From Agrococcus sp. Marseille-Q4369 (GTDB lineage Bacteria > Actinomycetota > Actinomycetes > Actinomycetales > Microbacteriaceae), in assembly GCF_018308945.1 (NCBI RefSeq), contig NZ_CP070501.1, positions 496,001 through 560,000 of the forward strand: DNA of 64,000 bases, given 5' to 3'. Of this stretch, positions 25,626 through 33,607 are shown in pieces; the first letter of the stretch is position 1, and each line of letters opens with the position of its first letter. Both the position numbers and the translations under genes were made by a program. Below the pieces are notes generated by a model, which worked only from the letters and a program-made list of their open reading frames with translations, ran no database searches and was not told the DNA's origin.

Positions 25626-26899
25626 TGCGCTCCTGGCAGCGTCCCGCGGTGCCCTCGCTCGTCGAGCTCGGCCACGGCCCGGGGGAGCGCCCGAGCGTGC
25701 ACGACGTCCGCCGCGACGGCCGGGCGCTCGTGCCCGCCGCGGCCGAGGGCGACCGGCCCACCGCATCCATGTACACGTGCGGCATCACGCCCTACGACGC
25801 GACGCACCTCGGGCACGCCTTCACGTACCTCGCCTTCGACACCCTCACGCGCGTGTGGCTCGACGCCGGGATCGAGGTGCGCACGGCGATGAACTCGACC
25901 GACGTCGACGACCCGCTGCTCGAGCGCGCGGCGCGCGACGGGGTCGACTGGCGCGAGCTGGCCGAGGCGCAGCAGCAGCTCTTCCGCGAGGACATGGCGG
26001 CGCTGCGCGTGCTGCCGCCCGACTCGTGGGTCGCCGTCACCGAGCGCATCGACCCGATCGCCGAGGCGGTGCAGCGGATGCTCGACACCGGCGACGCCTA
26101 CACGCTCCCGGCCGATGGCGTCCCGGGCGTCGACGTGCTGTTCGACTCGAGCCGCTCGCGGCAGTTCCCCATGGGCGCGGGCAGCCGCACCGACGAGGCC
26201 GAGATGCTCGAGCTCACGCGCGAGTTCGGCGGCGACCCCGACCGGCCGGGCAAGCGCTCGCCGCTCGACCCGCTGCTGTGGCGCGCCGAGCGACCGGGGG
26301 AGCCCGCGTGGGACTCGCCGCTCGGCCGCGGCAGGCCCGGCTGGCACGTCGAGTGCACCGTCATCGCGATGGCAGAGCTCGGCGCGCCCTTCACGGTCGC
26401 GGCGGGCGGCCGCGACCTGCGCTTCCCGCACCAGGAGATGCAGGGCCACCACGCGCTCGCGCTCGGCGCCGACCTGTTCAGCGAGGTGCGCCTGGGCGCG
26501 GGCCTCGTCGCGTTCGAGGGCGAGAAGATGTCGAAGTCGCGGGGCAACCTCGTGCTCGTGTCGCGGCTGCGCGAGCAGGGCGCGCGGCCCGCCGCGATCC
26601 GGCTCGCGCTGCTCGACCACCACTGGCGCGCCGACTGGGAGTGGATGCCTGGCGAGCTCGAGGCCGCGGAGGCCCGGCTCGACCGGTGGCTCGAGTGGGC
26701 GGCGACGCCCGCCGACGACCCCTCGCGCGACGACAGCGTCGTGCCGTGGCTGCGCGTGACGCTGCAGGACGACCTCAACACGCCCGCGGCGCTGCAGGCG
26801 GTCGACGCCTTCGCGCTGCGCGCGCCCGCCGACGACGGCAGCCTCGCCGCGATCGACGCGCTGCTCGGGATCGACCTCCGCTCGGTCGAGCGGCGCTAG
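25625..26899 (+). CDS. mshC: Cysteine--glucosaminyl-inositol ligase MshC
   Basis: MshC joins L-cysteine to 1-D-myo-inosityl 2-amino-2-deoxy-alpha-D-glucopyranoside with ATP, the third main step of mycothiol synthesis. The 424-residue protein is a cysteinyl-tRNA synthetase paralogue without the tRNA-binding C-terminal domain. It shows MYTCGITPYDATHLGHAFTY (first zinc Cys and HIGH-type TxLGH, about residues 48-67), WHVECTVIAM (second zinc Cys), FPHQEMQGHHA (zinc His) and KMSKSRGN (about 302-309). The GITPYD sequence separates it from CysS, which has GPTVYD. The ATG at 25625 overlaps uppP by one base. Mycothiol capacity is a strong actinobacterial marker. Confidence 0.95.
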   Translation: MRSWQRPAVPSLVELGHGPGERPSVHDVRRDGRALVPAAAEGDRPTASMYTCGITPYDATHLGHAFTYLAFDTLTRVWLDAGIEVRTAMNSTDVDDPLLERAARDGVDWRELAEAQQQLFREDMAALRVLPPDSWVAVTERIDPIAEAVQRMLDTGDAYTLPADGVPGVDVLFDSSRSRQFPMGAGSRTDEAEMLELTREFGGDPDRPGKRSPLDPLLWRAERPGEPAWDSPLGRGRPGWHVECTVIAMAELGAPFTVAAGGRDLRFPHQEMQGHHALALGADLFSEVRLGAGLVAFEGEKMSKSRGNLVLVSRLREQGARPAAIRLALLDHHWRADWEWMPGELEAAEARLDRWLEWAATPADDPSRDDSVVPWLRVTLQDDLNTPAALQAVDAFALRAPADDGSLAAIDALLGIDLRSVERR

Positions 26900-26902
26900 G
26901 CG

Positions 26903-27838
26903 TCAGACCGGCGGCGCGTCGTCCGGCCGGTCGCCGTCGCCCTGCGGGTCGGGCCGCGGTCGGCGGTTCTCGTCGCGCAGGAAGCGCTCGAACTCGTGCG
27001 CGATCGCCTCACCGGAGGCCTCGGGGCTCTCGACCGCGTCGCGCTGCTCCTCGAGCTTGCCGATGTAGGCGCGCATGTCGTCGTCGCGCTCGGTGATCTC
27101 GTCGATGCCGCGCTCCCACTCGCCCGACTGCTCGATGAGGTCGCCGAGCGGGATCGTGACGTCGATCATCTCCGAGAGCCGGTCGAGCAGCGCGATGACC
27201 GCCTTGGGCGCCGGTGCGTTGTGCACGTAGTGGGGCACGGATGCCCAGAGCGAGGCGGTCTGGATGCCGGCGTCCTGCGCGGCGAGGGAGAGCACCGTCA
27301 TGATGCCCGTCGGCCCTTCGTACTCGCTCTGCAGCACGCCGAGGCGCGCTTGGAGCTCGCGGCTGTCGCTCGATACGGAGGTCGCGATCGGACGCGTGTG
27401 CGGCACGTCGGCGAGCATCGCGCCGACGAAGACGATCGCCTCGACCTCGCAGCCGCGGGCGATCTCGAGGAACTCCGCCGCGTAGGCGGCCCAGTTGCGG
27501 CTCGGCTCGGCGCCGACGAGCGCGAACACCTCGCCCTCGTTGCCGCTCGAGACGTCGAGGCCGGCGTCGGCGGCGAGCGCCTTCCGCGCCGAGGGCCGCG
27601 TCGGCGCGTAGGCGACGCTCGAGGGCCACTGCAGCGCGCGCGTGCCGTCGTCGAGCGTGCGCACGACCGGTCGGTGCATCGCGAAGTCGACGTACTCGTC
27701 GGGCTCGATCTCGTCGAAGGCCTCGAGCTCGCACGCCTCGACGAGCCGCCGCACCGCGGTGCTCGCCGCATCGCCTGCGTCGGTCCAGCCCTCGAAGGCG
27801 ACGACCATGATGCGTCCCTCGATGGGTCCTCGTGCCAC
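26903..27838 (-). CDS. PAC2 family protein
   Basis: A 311-residue protein of the PAC2 superfamily, named after the eukaryotic proteasome assembly chaperone 2. N-terminal features are MVVAFEGWTDAGDAAS (about residues 10-25) and DFAMHRP; the middle has VGAEPSRNW, EAIVFVGAMLADVPHTRP and GIQTASLWASVPHYV. The C-terminal 80 residues are acidic and probably coiled. I chose the GTG at 27838 because AGGAGG lies 8 bases upstream; an ATG nine codons later lacks any site. TAGAGT (27872-27867, minus strand) would give a leader of about 20 bases. It is divergent from the HAD gene. Its biochemical role in bacteria is unknown. Confidence 0.88.
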   Translation of the reverse strand: MARGPIEGRIMVVAFEGWTDAGDAASTAVRRLVEACELEAFDEIEPDEYVDFAMHRPVVRTLDDGTRALQWPSSVAYAPTRPSARKALAADAGLDVSSGNEGEVFALVGAEPSRNWAAYAAEFLEIARGCEVEAIVFVGAMLADVPHTRPIATSVSSDSRELQARLGVLQSEYEGPTGIMTVLSLAAQDAGIQTASLWASVPHYVHNAPAPKAVIALLDRLSEMIDVTIPLGDLIEQSGEWERGIDEITERDDDMRAYIGKLEEQRDAVESPEASGEAIAHEFERFLRDENRRPRPDPQGDGDRPDDAPPV

Positions 27839-27895
27839 GCGCGGCACCTCCTCACGTCGGACGCCCACTCTATGCCGCCCGGCTAGGCTGGCGCG

Positions 27896-28582
27896 GTGAC
27901 CCCACCCCCCTCGCGACCGATCGGTGCTGTGCTGTTCGACCTCGACGGGACCCTCGTCGACACCGAGCCCGCGTGGATGGCGGCCGAGTCGAGGCTCGCC
28001 CAGGAGCACGGCGTCGAGTGGACGGCCGCCGACGCGGAGGCGCTCGTCGGCTCCGACCTCTGGGACGGGGCTCGCTACTTCATCGAGCGCGGCGTGCCGA
28101 TGGGGGAGCAGGAGATCGTCGACCGGCTCGTGGGCGAGGTGCTCGCGTGGATGGACGACGTCCTGCCCGCCCGACCGGGTGCCCTCGAGCTGCTGGGCGC
28201 GCTCCGCGACGAGCAGGTGCCCGTCGCGCTCGTGACGATGTCGACGCGCTCGATCGTCGACCGCGTCGAGGCGGCGTTCGCGCGCTCGCTCGGCGGCCCG
28301 CCGTTCGACGCCACCGTCGCGGGCGACGAGTGCGAGCGCGGCAAGCCCGACCCCGAGCCCTACCGCCTCGGGCTCGAGCTGCTCGGCGTCGCCGCCGAGG
28401 ACGCCGTCGCGATCGAGGACTCGCGCACCGGCGCGGCGAGCGCCCTCGCTGCCGGTCTCGTCACGATCGGCGTGCCGCACGCGGTCGACCTGCACGGCGT
28501 GCCCGGGCTCGTGCACTGGCCCTCGCTCGCCGGGCGCACGCCCGCCGACCTCGCCGCCGCGATCGCCGAGGCCCGCGCGTGA
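27896..28582 (+). CDS. HAD-superfamily phosphatase (beta-phosphoglucomutase-like)
   Basis: A 228-residue HAD hydrolase of subfamily IA. Motif I is LFDLDGTLVDTEPAW (nucleophile and acid Asp, about residues 13-27), motif II is VTMSTRS, motif III Lys lies in ERGKPDPEPY (about 143-152), and motif IV is AIEDSRTG (about 168). A four-helix cap is inserted after motif I. The substrate is not known. The start is the GTG at 27896, six bases after TAGGCT (27884-27889). The TGA overlaps the ATG of trmI by one base, so both are co-transcribed. Confidence 0.9.
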   Translation: MTPPPSRPIGAVLFDLDGTLVDTEPAWMAAESRLAQEHGVEWTAADAEALVGSDLWDGARYFIERGVPMGEQEIVDRLVGEVLAWMDDVLPARPGALELLGALRDEQVPVALVTMSTRSIVDRVEAAFARSLGGPPFDATVAGDECERGKPDPEPYRLGLELLGVAAEDAVAIEDSRTGAASALAAGLVTIGVPHAVDLHGVPGLVHWPSLAGRTPADLAAAIAEARA

Positions 28583-29583
28583 TGGGCAGGACCGGCCCCT
28601 TCCAGTGGGGCGACGTCGTGCAGCTGACCGGCCCGAAGCAGCGCCTCAACACGATCGTGCTCACCGAGGGCAAGCAGTTCCACACGCAGCACGGCGCGCT
28701 CGCGCACGAGTCCTTCATCGGGCTCGACGACGGCTCGCTCGTGCACGTCGGTGAGGCGCCGTACCTCGCGATCCGCCCCCTCCTGCACGACTACGTCATG
28801 TCGATGCCCCGCGGCGCCGCGATCATCTACCCGAAGGATGCGGCCCACATCCTCGGCTTCGCCGACATCCACCCCGACCTCACGGTCGTGGAGGCGGGCG
28901 TCGGCTCCGGCGCGCTCTCGCTCTGGCTGCTGCGCGCCCTCCACGGCACCGGCAGGCTCGTCTCGTTCGAGCGGCGCGAGGAGTTCCGCGAGGTCGCCGA
29001 GGCGAACGTCGCCGGCTTCTTCGGCGAGCGACCCGCGAACTGGGAGACGGTGCTCGGCGACCTCGCCGAGGAGCTGCCCGAGCACGTCGGCGACGGCGAG
29101 GCCGACCGCGTGCTGCTCGACATGCTCGCGCCGTGGGAGTGCGTCGACGCGACCGCTCGCGCCCTCCGCCCCGGCGGCCTCGTGCTCGCCTACGTCGCGA
29201 CCGTGACGCAGCTCTCGCGCACCGTCGAGGCGATCCGTGCCGACGGCCGCTTCACGGCACCCGTCTCTTCCGAGACGCTCGTGCGCGGCTGGCACGTCGA
29301 GGGCCTCGCCGTGCGGCCCGACCACCGCATGGTCGCGCACACCGGCTTCCTGATGACGGCACGACGCGTCGCGGACGGCGTCGAGCTGCCCTCGTTCCGC
29401 CGCCGGGCTGCGAAGGCCGACTTCGCCGAGGCCGACATCGAGGCGTGGACGCCGGGCGCGCTCGGCGACCGCACGCCGAGCGACAAGCGGATGCGCCGCG
29501 CGGTCCGCGACGCGAAGCGCCAGGCCGAGGCGATCCTCGGCGACGGCGAGGCGGGGTCGGACGCCGCCCCGCCGCTAGACTGA
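28582..29583 (+). CDS. trmI: tRNA (adenine-N1)-methyltransferase TrmI
   Basis: A class I SAM-dependent enzyme of 333 residues that makes m1A58 in the T loop of tRNAs. The N-terminal small domain has GPKQRLNTIVLTEGKQFHTQHG, typical of actinobacterial TrmI. The methyltransferase domain has IYPKDAAHIL (family core), VEAGVGSGALSLWLLRA (SAM loop, about residues 105-121), an acidic strand end FERREEF, and LLDMLAPW (the DxxxPW catalytic segment). It follows the HAD gene with a TGATG overlap. In mycobacteria this gene is followed by the Pup-proteasome genes; here the FKBP gene starts 31 bases later. Confidence 0.94.
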   Translation: MGRTGPFQWGDVVQLTGPKQRLNTIVLTEGKQFHTQHGALAHESFIGLDDGSLVHVGEAPYLAIRPLLHDYVMSMPRGAAIIYPKDAAHILGFADIHPDLTVVEAGVGSGALSLWLLRALHGTGRLVSFERREEFREVAEANVAGFFGERPANWETVLGDLAEELPEHVGDGEADRVLLDMLAPWECVDATARALRPGGLVLAYVATVTQLSRTVEAIRADGRFTAPVSSETLVRGWHVEGLAVRPDHRMVAHTGFLMTARRVADGVELPSFRRRAAKADFAEADIEAWTPGALGDRTPSDKRMRRAVRDAKRQAEAILGDGEAGSDAAPPLD

Positions 29584-29614
29584 CGCCGATTCACAAACCT
29601 CGAAAGGCTTCGCC

Positions 29615-30589
29615 GTGCGCACTCGCCCCCTCTCGATCGCCGCGCTGCTCGTGGCAGCTGCCGGCCTCACCGCGTGCCAGGCGCCCGCCGGCGGCCTCGA
29701 CGGCTGCGAGCCGCTGCTGCAGCCGGGCGCCGCGACCGGCGAGGTCTCGGTCGACACGTCGGGCGAGGCCCCGGAGGCGAGCTTCCAGGTGCCGCTCGTG
29801 ACCGACGGCAACCAGGCGCAAGTACTCGGCGGCGAGGGCGAGCGCGCGGCCGACGGCGACACGGTCGACACGAACTACGTCGTGTACTCGGGCAAGACGG
29901 GCGAGCTCATCTCGAGCTCCTACGCCGCCGGCGCAGCCGGCGGGGCAGCCAACCCCCTGCGCGTGAGCGTCGGCGGCGAGTCGGTGCTCGCGCAGGCCGT
30001 CGACTGCGCCGCCCCGGGCGGTCACGTCGTGCTCACGACCACGATCGCCGAGCTCTTCGGCCCGGGCGCCGCGTCGGAGTCGATGGACATCGCGCCGGCC
30101 GACACCGCTGTCGTCGTGCTCGGCGTGAGCGACGTGCGGCCCGGCCGCGCCGAGGGCAACCCGCGCCCGGGCCAGCAGGGCATGCCCGCGATCGCGCTCG
30201 CGCCCAACGGCCAGCCGGGCGTCACCTTCCCCGGCTCGCCCGCACCGGCCGAGCTCACCGTCATGCAGAGCATCGAGGGCACCGGCCCCGAGGTCGCCGA
30301 GGGCGACACCGTGCTGCTGCACTACACGGGCATCATCTGGGAGACCGAGGAGGTCTTCGACTCGTCGTGGGAGAAGGGCACCCCCACCGAGATGACGATC
30401 TCCGACGCGAACCTCATCCCGGGCTTCGTCGACGCGGTCGTCGGTCAGCCGGTCGGCAGCCAGGTCGTCGTCTCGATCCCGCAGGAGCTCGGCTACGACG
30501 ACCCGGCCACGCGGCCCGCGTCGATCGGCGAGGGCGAGCACCTGCTGTTCGTCATCGACATCCTCGACCGGGTCGACCCCGCCGAGTGA
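29615..30589 (+). CDS. FKBP-type peptidyl-prolyl isomerase lipoprotein
   Basis: A 324-residue secreted lipoprotein. The signal peptide ends in the lipobox LTAC with Cys at about residue 21. The C-terminal domain (about residues 225-322) is an FKBP fold: VLLHYTGIIWETEEVFDSSW, IPGFVDAVVGQPVGSQVVVSIP and LLFVIDILDRVD carry the expected order of active-site residues. The middle region looks like a degenerate, second FKBP-like domain without clear active-site residues. It may fold exported proteins on the outer face of the membrane. The start is a GTG at 29615 with GAAAGG upstream. pafB follows 13 bases after the stop. Confidence 0.9.
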   Translation: MRTRPLSIAALLVAAAGLTACQAPAGGLDGCEPLLQPGAATGEVSVDTSGEAPEASFQVPLVTDGNQAQVLGGEGERAADGDTVDTNYVVYSGKTGELISSSYAAGAAGGAANPLRVSVGGESVLAQAVDCAAPGGHVVLTTTIAELFGPGAASESMDIAPADTAVVVLGVSDVRPGRAEGNPRPGQQGMPAIALAPNGQPGVTFPGSPAPAELTVMQSIEGTGPEVAEGDTVLLHYTGIIWETEEVFDSSWEKGTPTEMTISDANLIPGFVDAVVGQPVGSQVVVSIPQELGYDDPATRPASIGEGEHLLFVIDILDRVDPAE

Positions 30590-30602
30590 GGCTCGCGCGC
30601 TG

Positions 30603-31625
30603 ATGGCGAGGATCGAGGCTGAGGAGCGGCAGTTCTCCCTGCTGCTCGCGCTCGTCGACGCGCGCGCCGGCTTCACGAAGCACGAGCTCTTCGAGCGCGT
30701 CGCCGGCTACCAGGGCCAGGCGCCCGGCGACGCGCTCGAGCGCATGTTCGAGCGCGACAAGGACGCGCTGCGCGAGCACGGCATCGTCATCGACGTGGTG
30801 CAGCCCCCGGGCGACGACAGCAACCAGCAGGCGCGCTACCGTGTGCTCGACGGCGTGCTCGGCGACCCCGCCGAGCTGCAGTTCGACGCCGACGAGCGCG
30901 AGCTGCTCGACCTCGCGCTGCGCGTGTGGCACGAGGGCGGGCTCACCGATGAGGCCCAGCGCGCGGCCCTCAAGCTGCGCGCCGATCCGGAGTTCCGGGG
31001 CGGGCTGCCGCTCGAGCGCACGCCCGGCCGCACCGAGGAGCCGGCGGTCGCCGAGCTGCTGCTGCCACGGCAGCGCCCGCGCGAGCGCGCGTTCCAGGCG
31101 CTCAAGCGCGCCGCCGACCGCGGCCGCGAGGTCGTCTTCGACTACCTCAAGCCCGGCGAGCGCGCGCCGCGCACGCGCACGGTGCAGCCGTGGGCGACCG
31201 TGCTGTTCCGCGGGCGCTGGATGCTCGTGGGCTTCGACCTCGGCGCCGAGGACTCGCGCACGTTCCTCATGCAGCGCATCGTGTCGCCCGTGAAGGACCG
31301 CGCTGCGCGCACGCCGTTCGAGGTGCCGGCGGATGCCGCGAGCGGAGCGCTCGCGAAGCTCGAGGAGATCTGGGCGGGCGCGTCGGTCGGCGTGCTCGCC
31401 GTGCCGGGCAGCGACGCCGACATCCGGCTCCGCCACCGGCGGGGCACGGTCGAGGAGGACGGGCTGCTCGTCGTGCACCACGCCGATCGGCACCTGCTCG
31501 CCGACGAGCTCGCGGCGTTCGGCGCCGACGTGCAGGTCGTCTGGCCCGAGGAGCAGCGCGCGCTCGTGCGGGCGCGGCTCGAGCGCGTGCGGGACGCGCA
31601 CGCCGACCCGGGGGAGGACGCATGA
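30603..31625 (+). CDS. pafB: WYL-domain transcriptional regulator PafB
   Basis: A 340-residue protein with an N-terminal winged helix (FSLLLALVDARAGFTKHELFERV, about residues 12-34) and a WYL domain (about 160-240: VVFDYLKPGERAPRTRTVQPW then FRGRWMLVGFD), followed by a WCX-like C-terminal region. In mycobacteria PafB and PafC form a heterodimer that activates the LexA-independent DNA damage response. The ATG at 30603 lies in a compact run of genes from the FKBP gene on, and its TGA overlaps pafC by 4 bases. Despite the name (proteasome accessory factor), its function does not need the proteasome. Confidence 0.92.
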   Translation: MARIEAEERQFSLLLALVDARAGFTKHELFERVAGYQGQAPGDALERMFERDKDALREHGIVIDVVQPPGDDSNQQARYRVLDGVLGDPAELQFDADERELLDLALRVWHEGGLTDEAQRAALKLRADPEFRGGLPLERTPGRTEEPAVAELLLPRQRPRERAFQALKRAADRGREVVFDYLKPGERAPRTRTVQPWATVLFRGRWMLVGFDLGAEDSRTFLMQRIVSPVKDRAARTPFEVPADAASGALAKLEEIWAGASVGVLAVPGSDADIRLRHRRGTVEEDGLLVVHHADRHLLADELAAFGADVQVVWPEEQRALVRARLERVRDAHADPGEDA

Positions 31626-32560
31626 GCGCGTCGCGCGTGGAGCGGGGGATCGGGCTGCTGCTCTCCCTCATCCAGTACGTCACCGCATCCGGCTCGGTCA
31701 CCGTCGCCGAGGCGGCTGCGCACTTCGGCGTCGACGAGGAGCGAATCCGGGAGGCCGTGCGGCGCGTGTTCATGTCGGGCGTGCCTGACGGCGCGGGCGA
31801 CTTCATCCGCTTCGACATCGACTTCGACGCCTTCGAGCAGCAGGACGTCATCTCGGTGACGATGCGGCCAGCCTTCGAGGACGAGACCGTGCGCCTCTCG
31901 CCCCGCGAGGCGAGCGCGCTCATCGCTGGGCTCTCACTCGTCGCCGGCTACACCGACGCGGCTCCCGAGCGCGTCGAGGCGCTGCAGGCGAAGCTGCGCG
32001 GTGCCGCCTCTCGCGGGGCCGACACCGTCGCCGTCGACCGCCTCGAGGTGCCGCGCGCCGCGCAGCTCGTGCGCGACGCCATCCGCGCGCGCACCGTGCT
32101 CTCGATCGACTACCGCAAGCCCGGCGAGGGCTCGCAGCAGCGCCGCGTCGCCCCCACGCGCCTCGAGCTGCGCGAGGGCCAGGTGTTCGTGCGCGGGTTC
32201 GACCTCGACCGCCAGGACGCGCGCACCTTCCGGCTCGACCGCGTCGAGTCGATCGAGGGCACCGAGCTGCCGTGGCCCGAGTCGATGCCCGCGCTCGAGC
32301 GCCCCGTCTCGGGCACGGCCCAGATCGTCGCGACGCGCGCGGCCGCGGCGCTGCTCGCCGACTACGCCACGAGCGAGCCCGTCTCGGTCGACGGCGACCG
32401 CGTACGGCTCGACATCGAGCTGTGGAGCGAGGCGAGCGTGCTGAGCGCGGTCGCGGCGTGCGGCGGCGACGCCGAGATCGTCGCGCCCGCGAGCCTGCGG
32501 CGGTCGATGCAGCGATTCGCTGCGGCAGCCCTGGGGGACGGGTCGGCGGCGGACCGGTAG
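31622..32560 (+). CDS. pafC: WYL-domain transcriptional regulator PafC
   Basis: The 312-residue partner of PafB. The N-terminal helix-turn-helix is RVERGIGLLLSLIQYVTASGSVTVAEAAAHFGV (about residues 5-37, given in parts: LLLSLIQYV, VTVAEAAAHF). The WYL domain (about 145-225) has VLSIDYRKPGEGSQQRRVAP and FVRGFDLDRQDARTFRLDRV. A C-terminal WCX-type domain follows. The start ATG at 31622 overlaps the pafB stop (ATGA). It is followed 33 bases later by tatA. The ligand sensed by the WYL domain is not known from sequence; single-stranded DNA has been shown for mycobacterial PafBC. Confidence 0.92.
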   Translation: MSASRVERGIGLLLSLIQYVTASGSVTVAEAAAHFGVDEERIREAVRRVFMSGVPDGAGDFIRFDIDFDAFEQQDVISVTMRPAFEDETVRLSPREASALIAGLSLVAGYTDAAPERVEALQAKLRGAASRGADTVAVDRLEVPRAAQLVRDAIRARTVLSIDYRKPGEGSQQRRVAPTRLELREGQVFVRGFDLDRQDARTFRLDRVESIEGTELPWPESMPALERPVSGTAQIVATRAAAALLADYATSEPVSVDGDRVRLDIELWSEASVLSAVAACGGDAEIVAPASLRRSMQRFAAAALGDGSAADR

Positions 32561-32593
32561 GATAGAGGAGTCGGACGAGCGCGGAGGACGATC

Positions 32594-32803
32594 ATGCCCG
32601 GTTTCTTCAACAATGCGGCATCGCATTGGTGGATCATCCTCATCATCGTCGTGCTCATCTTCGGCGCCTCGAAGCTCCCGGCGCTCGCGCGCAGCCTCGG
32701 CCAGTCGGTCAACATCCTGAAGAAGGAGGTCAAGGGCGACGGCACCGACGCACCCGCGTCCTCCGAAACCGACGACCAGGCCTCCAGCTCCGACCGGAAG
32801 TAG
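32594..32803 (+). CDS. tatA: Twin-arginine translocase subunit TatA
   Basis: A 69-residue protein with one N-terminal membrane helix (about residues 13-26, IILIIVVLIFGASKLP), the family hinge GASKLPALARSLGQS, an amphipathic helix up to about 48 and a polar acidic tail. TatA forms the pore-building oligomer for export of folded proteins. TAGGAT near 32557 and the ribosome binding site GGAGGA before the ATG at 32594 indicate its own transcript with a short leader. tatC follows 3 bases after the stop, so the two are co-expressed; TatB is not here. Confidence 0.95.
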   Translation: MPGFFNNAASHWWIILIIVVLIFGASKLPALARSLGQSVNILKKEVKGDGTDAPASSETDDQASSSDRK

Positions 32804-32806
32804 CGC

Positions 32807-33607
32807 ATGGCCCGCAAGGGGCGCCAGTCGAACCCGGAGGCCACCATGCGCCTGGCCGGGCACCTGCGCGAGTTCAAGCGGCGCTTCCTCATCTCCGGCG
32901 TCGCCTTCGTCGTCGCCGCGATCGGCGGCTTCTTCCTCGCCGCGCCGCTCCTGCAGCTGCTGAGCGCGCCCCTCGACGACTTGCAGGCAGCCGGCCTGCC
33001 GGTCGAGCTCAACGTGACGAACATCACCCAGGCGCTCGACGTGCAGATGCGGATCGCGTTCTTCCTCGGCCTCATCCTCTCGAGCCCGATCTGGATCTGG
33101 CAGCTGCTCGCCTTCGTCGTCCCGGCGCTGCGCGGCATCGAGCGGCGCTACGTGCTCGGCTTCATCGCCGCGGCGGTGCCGCTCTTCATCGGCGGCTGCG
33201 CGACCGGCTGGTTCGTGCTGCCGCGCATCATCCGCCTCTTCGTCGGCTTCACGCCCGACGGCTTCACCGCGTTCCTCGGCGCATCCGACTACTGGGACTT
33301 CTCGCTCAAGCTCGTCTTCGCCGTCGGGGTCTCGTACGTGCTGCCGGTCATCGTCGTCTTCCTCAACCTCGCGGGCGTGCTGAGCGGCGCGGCGATCATC
33401 AAGGGCTGGCGCTGGGCCGTGCTCGCCGCGACCCTCTTCGGCGCCTTCGTCACCCCCGCCGGAGAGGTGCTCAGCATGTTCATCATCGCCGTGCCGATGG
33501 TCGTGCTGTACTTCGCCGCCGCGGGCATCGCGCTCCTCGTCGACCGCCGGCGAGCGAAGCGCGAGTCCGCGCTCGCGGCGACCGGGGCGAGCGGAGCAGC
33601 CGCGTGA
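32807..33607 (+). CDS. tatC: Twin-arginine translocase subunit TatC
   Basis: A 266-residue polytopic membrane protein, the receptor for twin-arginine signal peptides. The cytoplasmic N-terminus carries the conserved MRLAGHLREFKRRF (family HLxELRxR). Six hydrophobic helices follow, with the P-x-W-x-F/Q segment SSPIWIWQLLAFVVPAL, GFTPDGF in place of the usual periplasmic loop motif, and GAFVTPAGEVLSM near the fifth helix (family TPPD). A Tat substrate-binding Glu is present in the N-terminal region. It starts 3 bases after tatA and its TGA overlaps the GTG of helY by 4 bases. Confidence 0.95.
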   Translation: MARKGRQSNPEATMRLAGHLREFKRRFLISGVAFVVAAIGGFFLAAPLLQLLSAPLDDLQAAGLPVELNVTNITQALDVQMRIAFFLGLILSSPIWIWQLLAFVVPALRGIERRYVLGFIAAAVPLFIGGCATGWFVLPRIIRLFVGFTPDGFTAFLGASDYWDFSLKLVFAVGVSYVLPVIVVFLNLAGVLSGAAIIKGWRWAVLAATLFGAFVTPAGEVLSMFIIAVPMVVLYFAAAGIALLVDRRRAKRESALAATGASGAAA